A DNA stretch of 13,594 nucleotides from Stenotrophomonas sp. (lineage in GTDB: Bacteria; Pseudomonadota; Gammaproteobacteria; Xanthomonadales; Xanthomonadaceae), in the NCBI GenBank assembly GCA_003484865.1, contig DMZT01000395.1, positions 1-13,594 of the forward strand, written 5' to 3'. This document shows positions 7,901 through 13,533 of the stretch, piece by piece. The notes below the pieces were generated by a model. The model saw only the letters and a list, made by a program, of their open reading frames with translations. It did no database searches and had not been told where the DNA came from. A program made the translations under genes and the position numbers. How positions within the stretch are numbered: the stretch's first letter is position 1; every line of letters begins with the position of its first letter.

Positions 7901-8500
7901 CACATAAGCGTTGCCGATGTAGACATCGGCCTCGCCCCTGCCGACCATGGCCAATGCGGCGGCGGTGCTGGCCGCGGTCACGCGCCGGGCTTCGGGAAAG
8001 CGGGCGCGCACTTCGTCGCTGGTGACGAACTCGCGCTCGGTGACCACGCGCAGGCCGCGCAGGTCAGGATCAGACGATGCCCGGGTTTCGCCGGGGCGGC
8101 CCACCAGCGCCAGTGGCGCATGGGCATAGGGGCGGGTGTAGACCATGCAGCGCGTGCGATCAGCGGTGAGGGTGATGTTCATCACCACATCGACTTCGCC
8201 CCGACATGCCGCCTCCAGGACGTCGGTCCAGTCGCGATACATCCGCACCTGCACCTGCACCCCCAACTGCCGGGTCAGCAGGCTGAGATAGTCGTAGCCG
8301 AGGCCGACCGGCGTGCCGTCGCGCATGGACTCGAATGGCGGCCAGCCGCTGTCGTACATACCCAGGATGATGGTAGGGTGCCTGCCAAGCCACTCGCTCT
8401 GGTGGGCGGGCAAGGGAGGCGACGAAGCAGCGGATGCCTGCATGCCCATCGCCATCGCGAGCACGAACAGAACCAGCCAGCGAACGACGTGGGTACGCAT
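4928..8500 (-). CDS. EvgS/BvgS-type hybrid sensor histidine kinase
   Basis: This is a 1190-residue inner-membrane sensor. Domains in order: signal peptide (1-25); two periplasmic Venus-flytrap SBP_bac_3 domains (about 40-265 and 285-505); transmembrane helix (about 515-535); PAS (about 551-675); HisKA with SHEIRTP (phosphorylated His700); HATPase with NLLSNAIKF (811-819) and DTGIG (850-854); receiver with LTDCRMP (Asp995); and a C-terminal Hpt with LHRLVG (His1136). Every phosphorelay residue is present, so the protein looks functional. The layout matches BvgS and EvgS, which respond to small molecules or mild acid; the ligand here is unknown. The start at 8500 is followed directly by the signal peptide and has GGAG on its strand at 8511-8514. 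It diverges from an RcsB-like regulator, its probable partner. The only two periplasmic cysteines, C99 and C118, lie in the first flytrap domain. Confidence 0.97.
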   Translation of the reverse strand: MRTHVVRWLVLFVLAMAMGMQASAASSPPLPAHQSEWLGRHPTIILGMYDSGWPPFESMRDGTPVGLGYDYLSLLTRQLGVQVQVRMYRDWTDVLEAACRGEVDVVMNITLTADRTRCMVYTRPYAHAPLALVGRPGETRASSDPDLRGLRVVTEREFVTSDEVRARFPEARRVTAASTAAALAMVGRGEADVYIGNAYVATTLIAERRLTDVSLLRPSDLPPERLHFGVPNAKQPLAEALDMGLAALAERERERLERRWLPTPRWSVQSQVILGNAERRVLETPLRLAFAPNAAPLAFIDSADRPSGVSAEYLRLLRTVGAQLTRVPAHDWFDVREQLRRGEVDAIMGIPNDSNYLGDGWVFSQPFITVPNVVVTASGSASVLGVPDLDGRSILLSDPERLRGYVLQQAPNARIVPARSAELALARLAKGDADAYIGNLAVIDRIVRDHYPAQLQVAAPAGFSDRLSLAVKRQYAPLATTFDRLLLNMSAREHEAIRSDWLSAEYRSDLDWRRIARWAVPLALVLLTALLVHGWGHWRLRREVAMRRRAEQRLADVTDNLPAIVYQGRRERDGRLSLPYIAGDTEALFGLTAAEAMADESALMARIDERDRASVRQAMESAARDFAPLDMEFRTRPSGMLRWVRSRALPYDAEDGVLLWSGYWIDVTDARAQADALALAKAAAERATAAKSEFLATMSHEIRTPMSGVLGMVEVLSHTSLDGEQRRIISVIEDSAQMLRQILDDLLDYSKIEAGALSLQPHPVALRALLGNVQQLLAPQAVAKGLDLQIQIDDALAAMHLIDGMRLRQIAFNLLSNAIKFTRAGEVGIALAVLDAEADGAQRLRLTVRDTGIGISPEQRERLFAPFVQADAATSRQYGGTGLGLSICQRLVAMMHGTLTLHSVPGEGTRVEVLLTVPVVPVDEPPGAAEEHTQAVPLPAAVQQRRILIVEDHPTNQALMGWRMQQLGLPHVLAENGEQALALLARTRFDLVLTDCRMPVMDGYAMTRRIREQERDRGSARLPVIALTASAMEDDLQRCREAGMDDLLAKPVALGALRQALVQWLPDGDSPPSGAVQASGTDDAPPDRAALVRRFGSEHVAGVLIESLCTASAEDLVKLQAALDAQAGPALVNVLHRLVGAVATLGADALALQARSLMERVDDEGVAAHAEAVSAFDAALRAYLVQLQAS

Positions 8501-8574
8501 GCTGCCTGATCTCCGTAGAATGACATTCCCATCCCGGCACGGCCCGACGGCTGCCTCACAGGCAATACTAGTCC
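8501..8574. promoter_or_regulatory. Divergent control region of the phosphorelay pair
   Basis: These 74 bases lie between the kinase and regulator start codons. Two short inverted repeats stand out: GAATG-A-CATTC (8518-8528), next to the kinase ribosome-binding site, and TGCCT-CAC-AGGCA (8552-8564), ten bases before the regulator ATG. Each is placed where a regulator could control one gene, so autoregulation is plausible. The half-site GAAT...ATTC recalls the RcsAB box, but the spacing differs. The regulator ATG has no good Shine-Dalgarno sequence, and an AATACT at 8564-8569 would put transcription close to the start codon. Confidence 0.45.
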
Positions 8575-9213
8575 ATGACCCTGCGCATTATCATTGCCGA
8601 TGACCATCCAGTCGTACGGATCGGCACGAAGGCCGTGATCGAATCCAGCGGCGTTGGCCAGGTGGTGGCCGAGGCCAGCACCGTGGCCGAGCTGATGACC
8701 GCACTGGGCGACCACGAGTGCGATGTCCTGGTCACCGACTACTCCATGCCCGGCGGCGCGCAGGCCGATGGCTTCGCGATGATCGCCATGATCCGCCGTC
8801 GTTTTCCCGAGCTGCCGGTGCTGATGCTCAGCGTGTCCAACAATCTGGCGATCCTGCGCATGGTCGTCGCTACCGGCGTGCTGGGGCTGGTCGACAAGAC
8901 CTCGTCGATGGACGAACTGCCGCTGGCGATCCAGACGGTGCAGCGTGGCATGTCCTACGTCAGCCTGTCGCTGAAGGAACGCATTGACGCAATCGGCACG
9001 GAGAGTGTCGAGGAAGGCGAAGCCCGTCCCCTGTCACCGCGCGAAGTGGAAGTGCTGCGTCTGCTCGGCAGCGGCATGACGGTCAAAGAGATCGCCATCC
9101 ATCTGCACAAGAGCGTGAGCACCATCAGCCGCCAGAAAGGCGATGCAATGTTGAAGCTCGGTCTGAAAGGCGACGCCGAGTTGTTCGATTACCTGCGCGA
9201 CGGCGAACGCTGA
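8575..9213 (+). CDS. RcsB-like NarL/FixJ-family response regulator
   Basis: The product is a 212-residue DNA-binding regulator, the normal length for this family. The N-terminal receiver has the acidic pair D9-D10 (ADDHPVV), the phosphorylation site D55 in VTDYSMPG, and K108. A linker leads to a LuxR-type helix-turn-helix (about 152-208) starting LSPREVEVLRLL. The motifs TDYSMPGG, SVSNNLAIL and the HTH segment STISRQKGDAMLKLG resemble RcsB more closely than BvgA/EvgA. It is very probably the phosphoacceptor of the divergent hybrid kinase's Hpt domain, which is inferred from neighbourhood. There is no clear Shine-Dalgarno upstream, so leaderless or weak initiation is possible. A strong terminator closes the gene at 9221. 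Targets are unknown; ax21 is next downstream but on its own transcript. Confidence 0.95.
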   Translation: MTLRIIIADDHPVVRIGTKAVIESSGVGQVVAEASTVAELMTALGDHECDVLVTDYSMPGGAQADGFAMIAMIRRRFPELPVLMLSVSNNLAILRMVVATGVLGLVDKTSSMDELPLAIQTVQRGMSYVSLSLKERIDAIGTESVEEGEARPLSPREVEVLRLLGSGMTVKEIAIHLHKSVSTISRQKGDAMLKLGLKGDAELFDYLRDGER

Positions 9214-9220
9214 TCCCAGA

Positions 9221-9250
9221 CGCCCGATAGCGGGCGCGTTTCTCATTTTT
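9221..9250 (+). terminator. Rho-independent terminator of the response regulator
   Basis: CGCCCG (9221-9226), loop ATAG, CGGGCG (9231-9236) is a perfect 6-bp GC stem. It is followed by a T-rich run (GTTTCTCATTTTT, 9238-9250) and begins eight bases after the stop codon. Confidence 0.85.
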
Positions 9251-9396
9251 CTGCGCCAGCGATGCACCGTCATCGTCGCGATGCAGTGCGCGCGTGCATA
9301 GCAGATCGCGTCGGCAAAGTTCCCTGGAATGCCCTTGTATTTATGTACTGCTCAGTTTGATATTCAGGGCTAATTGGGGTGACTAACGGATAATTC
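9251..9396 (+). promoter_or_regulatory. Promoter region upstream of ax21
   Basis: The region becomes AT-rich from about 9331, unlike its surroundings, as expected for a promoter. Candidate elements are TTGTAT (9335-9340, fitting the TTGTNN -35 described for Xanthomonas) with GATATT 18 bases on (9359-9364), and an isolated GATAAT (9389-9394) resembling a -10 box without a -35. I cannot choose between them from sequence. The choice matters because the second would start transcription inside the downstream leader structure. Confidence 0.4.
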
Positions 9397-9464
9397 ACAC
9401 CTGTCGCCAGCAGCGATTTCCCCTCCCCTCTGCTGGCGGACAAAACCAAAAAATACAAAGGTGT
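9397..9464 (+). promoter_or_regulatory. Structured ax21 leader that could mask the Shine-Dalgarno
   Basis: CGCCAGCAG (9405-9413) pairs perfectly with CTGCTGGCG (9430-9438) around a 16-base C/T-rich loop. Outside it, ACACCT (9397-9402) is complementary to AGGTGT (9459-9464), which includes most of the ax21 Shine-Dalgarno AAAGGTG (9457-9463). The 20 bases before the latter arm are A-rich and unpaired. The nested pairings could occlude the ribosome-binding site. Pairing is seen directly; a regulatory role is inferred and needs a transcription start upstream of 9397. Confidence 0.5.
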
Positions 9465-9472
9465 CCCCGAAA

Positions 9473-10045
9473 ATGAAGACTTCCCTGCTTGCTCTGGGTC
9501 TGCTGGCTGCACTGCCGTTCGCTGCGTCGGCAACCGACGGTCTGTCGTACAACTATGTTGAAGGCGGCTACGTGAACACCGATGCCAAGGGCGGCGACGC
9601 TGATGGTTGGGCGGTGAAGGGCTCGGTCGCCGTGGCGCCGAACTTCCACATCTTCGGTGACTACAACGCGCAGGAAACCAAGCGCGGCAGCAACGATGTG
9701 GACCAGTGGAAGGTCGGTGTCGGCTACAACTACGGCATCGCCCCGACCACCGATCTGGTCGCCCGCGTTGCCTACCAGAAGTTCGATCCGAAGCACGGCC
9801 TGGACTTCAACGGCTACTCGACCGAAGTCGGCGTGCGCAGCGCGTTCACCCCGAACTTCGAAGGCTACGTGATGGCCGGTTACGAGGATTACAGCAAGAA
9901 GCACGGCATCAACCCGGACGGCGAGTTCTACGGCCGCGTCGGCGCCCAGGCCAAGCTCAACCAGAACTGGGGCCTGGCCGGCGAAGTGAAGCTGGCCAAG
10001 GGCGGCGACAAGGAATGGTTCGTCGGTCCGCGCTTCACCTGGTAA
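9473..10045 (+). CDS. ax21: Ax21-family outer-membrane beta-barrel protein
   Basis: The product is 190 residues from ATG 9473, with AAAGGTG nine bases upstream and a classical signal peptide ending AASA (cleavage after A20). The GTG at 9461 is in frame but would overlap the ribosome-binding site. The mature protein begins with the LSYNYVEGGYV segment characteristic of Ax21 of Xanthomonas and Stenotrophomonas. It continues as alternating Tyr/Gly-rich amphipathic strands and ends GPRFTW, with a C-terminal aromatic residue suited to barrel assembly. Ax21 is an outer-membrane/vesicle protein linked to motility, biofilm and virulence. Its earlier description as a sulfated quorum peptide that activates rice XA21 was retracted. 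It is monocistronic, between its own promoter region and a strong terminator. Stenotrophomonas can carry more than one paralogue, so the exact orthologue is unsure. Confidence 0.92.
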   Translation: MKTSLLALGLLAALPFAASATDGLSYNYVEGGYVNTDAKGGDADGWAVKGSVAVAPNFHIFGDYNAQETKRGSNDVDQWKVGVGYNYGIAPTTDLVARVAYQKFDPKHGLDFNGYSTEVGVRSAFTPNFEGYVMAGYEDYSKKHGINPDGEFYGRVGAQAKLNQNWGLAGEVKLAKGGDKEWFVGPRFTW

Positions 10046-10106
10046 TACGCGATACGCAACACCGCGGTACGTTGTTGGATGGCGCGGTCTCTCTCCCCTG
10101 CGCCAT

Positions 10107-10136
10107 GAAGCCCGGCTCACGCCGGGCTTCACTTTT
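10107..10136 (+). terminator. ax21 Rho-independent terminator
   Basis: GAAGCCCGGC (10107-10116), loop TCAC, GCCGGGCTTC (10121-10130) is a perfect 10-bp stem followed by ACTTTT. It lies about 60 bases after the ax21 stop and is the first strong terminator downstream. Confidence 0.88.
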
Positions 10137-10141
10137 ACAGC

Positions 10142-10164
10142 AGCCGACCAACGGTCGGCTCTAC
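10142..10164 (-). repeat. SMAG-type REP stem-loop
   Basis: AGCCGACC (10142-10149), loop AAC, GGTCGGCT (10153-10160), then CTAC (10161-10164). On the minus strand this reads GTAG, 8-bp stem, GTT loop, the same design and core GCCGACC as the element at 1213-1237. It is a single copy immediately after the ax21 terminator. Confidence 0.82.
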
Positions 10165-10218
10165 CTGCACGGCCGTCGCGGTTTTTTTGCGGTTGGCATG
10201 GCGACACCCTCGTCGGTA

Positions 10219-10264
10219 CGCCACGAAAGAACCCGGCCACGTGCCGGGTTGTTTCGTTCTGGCG
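10219..10264. terminator. Long imperfect hairpin, possible bidirectional terminator
   Basis: The core AACCCGGC (10230-10237), loop CACGT, GCCGGGTT (10243-10250) is perfect. It is extended by ACGAAA/TTTCGT (10223-10228 with 10252-10257) across a G-G mismatch, and by CGCC/GGCG (10219-10222 with 10261-10264) across a TCT bulge. The GAAA and TTTC flanks make it terminator-like in both directions, though without a long U tract. Confidence 0.6.
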
Positions 10265-10350
10265 TGGCCCAGCGCCCGACCCATCCACCGCCGCGCCTGA
10301 AGGGGCTCAGAGCGCGCTTCATGCCTGCAACGCGGATGGAAGAAGAACCC

Positions 10351-10381
10351 AAAAAAAACCCCGGCGTCTGCCGGGGTTTTT
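10351..10381 (-). terminator. Strong terminator of the secB-gpsA operon, bidirectional
   Basis: AAAAACCCCGGC (10354-10365), loop GTCT, GCCGGGGTTTTT (10370-10381) is a perfect 12-bp stem. On the minus strand the GC stem is followed by eight T (A run at 10351-10358). It lies six bases beyond the gpsA stop. The T run on the other strand lets it also stop read-through from the ax21 side. Confidence 0.93.
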
Positions 10382-10387
10382 CGTGCC

Positions 10388-11413
10388 TCACTTGAACAGC
10401 GTGTCCGGATACTCCGGCTTCTGCTCGCGTGCCAACAGCGCACGCAATCCTTCTTCCGGCGTCTGCTCACCGTGCAGCACCGCGCGCACGCGGTCGGAGA
10501 TGGGCAGGTCGATGCCGTGACGGCGCGCCTGGCGCATCACCTCATCAGCGGTCTGCACCGATTCCACCACCTGGCCGATCTCACGGACCGCATCGGTCAA
10601 CGTCTGGCCACGGCCCAAGGCCAGGCCCAGGCGACGGTTGCGTGACAGATCGCCGGTGCAGGTCAGCACCAGATCGCCCAGCCCGGCCAACCCCATCAGG
10701 GTCTCCGGCTTGGCACCGATCGCCGCGGCCAGCCGCAGCATTTCGTTGAGGCCACGGGTGATCAGGCCGGCACGGGCGTTGAGACCCAGCTGCATGCCAT
10801 CGGCGACGCCGGTGGCCACGGCCAGCACGTTCTTCATCGCACCGCCGAGCTCGGCACCGACCATGTCATCGCCGGTGTAGGCGCGGAACGCCGGACCGTG
10901 CATGGCATCGGCCACCTGCTGGGCGAAGTCCGGCGCGTCACCGTGCACGGTGATCGCGGTCGGCAGACCCTGGGTGACCTCCTTGGCGAACGACGGACCG
11001 GTCACCACCGCCAGCGGCACGTCCGGCCCGAGGACCTCACGTGCCACTTCGTGCAGGAACCGACCGGAGCCGGGCTCGAAGCCCTTCGTCGCCCAGGCCA
11101 CGCCGGCATCGGCCGGCCGCAACGGTGCCAGCGCACGCACGGTTTCACCGAAGGCGTGCGAGGGCACCACCACCAGGATCCAAGCAGCGTCCTTGACGGC
11201 AGCAGCCAGATCGGTGGTCGCGCGCAGCGACTCGGGCAGCGGAATGCCCGGCAGATAACGGGTGTTCTCGTGGCGCTGGTCGATGGCCTCGACCATCGCC
11301 GCATCGCGCCCCCACAGCACGGTCGGATGACCGTGCCGCGCGAGCAGGCTCGCCAGGGCGGTGCCCCAGGAGCCGGCGCCGAGAACCGCGATTTTGTCTG
11401 CGTGGTTGCTCAT
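10388..11413 (-). CDS. gpsA: NAD(P)-dependent glycerol-3-phosphate dehydrogenase
   Basis: This 341-residue cytoplasmic enzyme reduces dihydroxyacetone phosphate to sn-glycerol-3-phosphate, the backbone precursor of phospholipids. The Rossmann motif [12 protein letters not shown] (10-21) binds NAD(P)H. Conserved Lys110 (TKGFE) and Lys194 (GGAMKNV) match the active-site lysines of the family, followed by the GLGDLVLTC (244-252) and DLSRNR (255-260) substrate/nucleotide segments. Length is normal. I chose ATG 11413 (MSNHADK) because the frame upstream only overlaps secB. It starts 17 bases after the secB stop, so the two are surely co-transcribed, as in E. coli. A strong terminator follows. Confidence 0.98.
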   Translation of the reverse strand: MSNHADKIAVLGAGSWGTALASLLARHGHPTVLWGRDAAMVEAIDQRHENTRYLPGIPLPESLRATTDLAAAVKDAAWILVVVPSHAFGETVRALAPLRPADAGVAWATKGFEPGSGRFLHEVAREVLGPDVPLAVVTGPSFAKEVTQGLPTAITVHGDAPDFAQQVADAMHGPAFRAYTGDDMVGAELGGAMKNVLAVATGVADGMQLGLNARAGLITRGLNEMLRLAAAIGAKPETLMGLAGLGDLVLTCTGDLSRNRRLGLALGRGQTLTDAVREIGQVVESVQTADEVMRQARRHGIDLPISDRVRAVLHGEQTPEEGLRALLAREQKPEYPDTLFK

Positions 11414-11430
11414 CCGTACTGCAGCGCCGA

Positions 11431-11946
11431 TCAGGCGTTGCCGGCCGGCTCGGAATCGGCGAGCGAGGTTTCGCCCTGTTCCTGGCGCTGGCGCAGGGTT
11501 TCGGCGTACAGGCCTTCGAAGTTGATCGGCTGCAGGAAGAACGGCGGGAAGCCGCCGGCCTGGATCAGCTCGCTCACCAGCGAACGCACGTACGGGAACA
11601 GGATGTTCGGGCACTGGGTGCCGAGCAGCACGTCGATCGACTGCGGGTCCAGGCCGACCAGGCCGAACACGCCGGCCTGCTGCACTTCGGCCACGTAGGC
11701 GGTCTTCTCGCCGGCCTTGCAGGTCAGGGTCACGGCCAGCACGACTTCGAAGGCGCTCTCGCCCAGGCGCTGCACGCGCTGGTTCAGGTTGAGCTGCAGT
11801 TCCGGCTGCACGGCGTCATTGAAGACGGCCGGAGCGTTCGGCGATTCGAACGAAACGTCCTTGACGTAGATCTTCTCGACGGTGAACGAGGGACCGGTTG
11901 CGGCGTCGACCGGCGCGACAGCGCCGTTGGTGTTCTCTTCGGACAT
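11431..11946 (-). CDS. secB: Protein-export chaperone SecB
   Basis: The product is a 171-residue cytoplasmic chaperone that works as a tetramer, keeps preproteins unfolded and delivers them to SecA. Family signatures are [17 protein letters not shown] (23-39), the [10 protein letters not shown] segment (87-96) and [24 protein letters not shown] (112-135, shown here only by its ends CPNILFPY and GGFPP). The N-terminus is about 15-20 residues longer than in E. coli and Ala/Asn-rich. ATG 11946 is the start: GGAG lies nine bases upstream on that strand, whereas the in-frame TTG further out would consume this ribosome-binding site. It lies between the rhodanese and gpsA genes, the conserved neighbourhood. 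It likely serves export of barrel proteins such as Ax21, though that is inference. Confidence 0.97.
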   Translation of the reverse strand: MSEENTNGAVAPVDAATGPSFTVEKIYVKDVSFESPNAPAVFNDAVQPELQLNLNQRVQRLGESAFEVVLAVTLTCKAGEKTAYVAEVQQAGVFGLVGLDPQSIDVLLGTQCPNILFPYVRSLVSELIQAGGFPPFFLQPINFEGLYAETLRQRQEQGETSLADSEPAGNA

Positions 11947-12051
11947 TTCCTGTTGCTCCAAAAATGAATGCTGTAAAAACGGATTGTTACATGCCCTGCG
12001 ATGGGGGCGCTGTGCGCCGCGTACAAGGCGTGCGCTGCAATCCGATGGGGA

Positions 12052-12489
12052 TCAGTTGCGGCCCTTGACCAGCGGCAACTCGGCCTGCTGCCACGCCGGG
12101 ATGCCACCGTCGAGCACGTTGACCTGGGTGAAACCGGCCTTCTTGAGCGCCTTGGCGGCCGTCTCGGAGGCATTGCCACTGCGGCACACCAGCACCACCG
12201 GGCTCTGCTGGGCCTTGGCGACCAGCTTGTGCTCCGGACCGAACTGCGCCGGCTGCACGTTGCGGCTGCCCGCGATATGGCCCTTCTCGAAATCGCTGCT
12301 CGAAGACAGATCGACCACGATGGCGCCACCGGCATTCATCAGCTGGGTCAGTTCGGCCGGCTTGAGCGACTTGAAGCCGCGGAACAGGCGGCGGACTTCG
12401 GTCACGATGATGGCCACGGTCAGGCCGACCAGGGCCATCGACAACATCGGGTTTCGGCCGGCAAAGGCCAGCAACTCTTCGTAATTCAC
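12052..12489 (-). CDS. Membrane-anchored rhodanese-like protein (YibN type)
   Basis: The product is 145 residues from GTG 12489 (NYEELLAFAGRNP). It has an N-terminal transmembrane helix (about 15-35), then a single cytoplasmic rhodanese domain with VVDLSSSSDFEKGHIAGSRN (58-77) and the active-site loop VCRSGNAS with catalytic Cys102. Such domains transfer sulfane sulfur, but substrates of YibN-like proteins are poorly known. Two other GTG codons in frame (12498, 12528) are possible starts. I prefer 12489 because it matches the length of E. coli YibN and because 12528 falls inside a hairpin; no start has a clear Shine-Dalgarno sequence. Gene order rhodanese-secB-gpsA matches E. coli yibN-grxC-secB-gpsA minus grxC. 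Confidence 0.9.
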   Translation of the reverse strand: MNYEELLAFAGRNPMLSMALVGLTVAIIVTEVRRLFRGFKSLKPAELTQLMNAGGAIVVDLSSSSDFEKGHIAGSRNVQPAQFGPEHKLVAKAQQSPVVLVCRSGNASETAAKALKKAGFTQVNVLDGGIPAWQQAELPLVKGRN

Positions 12490-12513
12490 TAAGATCACGG
12501 GTCGATAAGCGGG

Positions 12514-12545
12514 CGCCGATTGTCGCACATGCGGGCGAATCGGCG
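12514..12545 (-). promoter_or_regulatory. Hairpin upstream of the rhodanese gene
   Basis: CGCCGATT (12514-12521) pairs perfectly with AATCGGCG (12538-12545), and an inner CGC/GCG pairing closes the loop. It sits in the 78-base gap between the exported protein's stop and the rhodanese start. With no U tract it may be a processing, attenuation or stabilising element in the transcript. Confidence 0.5.
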
Positions 12546-12567
12546 TCCAGCCCCGTGCGGGCGGGGG

Positions 12568-13002
12568 TCAGCGTTCCTGCCAGAGGTCCGGCAGGCCGTT
12601 GGCCTGGAGCCAGCGCTTGCCCTCGGCGTCCCAGCGCCAGATCTCCCGGACCCGTACCGTCCGCTCTGACTGGGTGTTGTTGTTGATCACCCGCACCTCG
12701 GCGTTGCGCCCGACCCGGCCATCGGGCAGCGGCACGTTGTCGCCGGCGCGATAGCTGGAGATCTTCACCTGCTCGAAGCGGCGCAGTTCCAGGTCGGTCA
12801 TCGGGTGGGCACGGGCATAGTCGGGATCCAGGTACGGCAGCGCGTCCTCGACGGTGCCCCAGCGCATCGTGGCGTCGTACTTGACCTGGGTCTCCTCCAG
12901 TTCCTTGCGCTGCTTCCTGGTGGTCTTCTGCTCGGCAGCCAGTGCGCTCACGCTGGTCAGCGCGAACAAGGCGATCAGCAGGATCTGAAGCGTACGGCGC
13001 AT
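12568..13002 (-). CDS. Small exported protein of unknown function
   Basis: The product is 144 residues from ATG 13002, with GGGGGAA about seven bases upstream. It has a signal peptide (MRRTLQILL, hydrophobic to ALAA, cleavage near residue 23) and a charged Lys/Arg/Glu-rich stretch. A compact domain follows, containing KYDATMRWGTVEDALPYLDP and a C-terminal strand series ending with Trp-rich EIWRWDAEGKRW. The helix-then-strand layout with paired Trp residues recalls small NTF2-like folds, but I do not recognise the family and claim no function. No cysteines occur after the signal peptide, so it is a soluble periplasmic protein rather than a lipoprotein. It follows the hot-dog protein gene by 31 bases on the same strand, probably co-transcribed. 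Confidence 0.82.
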   Translation of the reverse strand: MRRTLQILLIALFALTSVSALAAEQKTTRKQRKELEETQVKYDATMRWGTVEDALPYLDPDYARAHPMTDLELRRFEQVKISSYRAGDNVPLPDGRVGRNAEVRVINNNTQSERTVRVREIWRWDAEGKRWLQANGLPDLWQER

Positions 13003-13033
13003 GCGAATTCCCCCAATAGGCAAGGCGCCCATC

Positions 13034-13504
13034 CTACCGCCTGGCGAAGGCCACGAAACGGCCGCTCAGTTCCGCCGCGGCCTTGTCGCCCTCGCCCGGC
13101 TGGCGGGCGGTGAGGCTGATGCGGGCCTTGCCGCGCTGGGCGAAGGTGGCCAGGAAGCTGTCCCAGTCGGTTTCCGCATCGGCCTGGGCCTGTGCGTGCA
13201 GATCGCCATAGACCGGGGCGAGGTAGCGGATATGGCTGTCGGCGACGTAGACATCCGCATCAAACCCGGCCAGGCGCAGGCGCAGGGTCACCAGCGCCCA
13301 CCCGGACAGGGTCAGGGCCGAGGCCAGGCTGCCACCGAAGGCATTGCCCTTGTCGTTGACGTTGGCCGCCAGCGGAGCGTGGATGTGCAGGACGCCATCG
13401 CGGTAGTCGTGGACCCGGATCTGCATGGCCGCCACCGGCGGCATGGCATCCAGGACATGCTGCAGCGCGGACAACTGCGCCGGCAGGGAATCGGTTGCGG
13501 ACAT
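13034..13504 (-). CDS. Hot-dog thioesterase-like protein, YiiD-C / MadB family
   Basis: The product is 156 residues from ATG 13504 (MSATDSLPAQ). In-frame GTG 13555 and ATG 13537 lie upstream; the first would overlap the divergent gene. The core APLAANVNDKGNAFGGSLAS and the following LSGWALVTLRLR, then HIRYLAPVYGDL, are the hallmark segments of the YiiD C-terminal hot-dog domain. Members were long labelled putative thioesterases. Some (MadA of E. coli, MadB of Pseudomonas) are reported to decarboxylate malonyl-ACP to acetyl-ACP and so prime fatty-acid synthesis. Which activity applies here is unknown, hence no symbol. It heads the minus-strand cluster that ends with gpsA; both ends would then serve lipid synthesis, which is suggestive only. 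Confidence 0.85.
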   Translation of the reverse strand: MSATDSLPAQLSALQHVLDAMPPVAAMQIRVHDYRDGVLHIHAPLAANVNDKGNAFGGSLASALTLSGWALVTLRLRLAGFDADVYVADSHIRYLAPVYGDLHAQAQADAETDWDSFLATFAQRGKARISLTARQPGEGDKAAAELSGRFVAFARR

Positions 13505-13533
13505 CTGGCTGATCACGTCACATCGAAGGGCTC

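Larger units (their letters stand above)
10046..10387. other. Gene-free stretch of serial hairpins between ax21 and gpsA
   Basis: These 342 bases separate the convergent ax21 and gpsA genes. I see no supported gene. They hold, in order, the ax21 terminator (10107), a SMAG-type repeat (10142), a long imperfect hairpin (10219) and the gpsA terminator (10351), each listed separately. A T7 run at 10182-10188 lies between the second and third structures. Confidence 0.8.

Noticed and set aside
5093..8509. 1138-codon open frame on the plus strand opposite the kinase gene
   Set aside because: It is antisense to a complete, domain-rich kinase in GC-rich DNA, has low-complexity His/Gln/Arg/Ala content, and no motifs; a codon-bias shadow.
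9461..9472. GTG 9461 as the ax21 start
   Set aside because: It overlaps the Shine-Dalgarno of the ATG at 9473, which alone gives a standard signal peptide.
10161..10395. Short open frames in the ax21-gpsA gap
   Set aside because: They run through terminator and REP hairpins, with low-complexity products and no start signals.
12490..12528. Upstream GTG starts (12528, 12498) for the rhodanese
   Set aside because: 12528 lies within the hairpin at 12514-12545, both lack a ribosome-binding site, and the shorter protein matches YibN length; not fully excluded.
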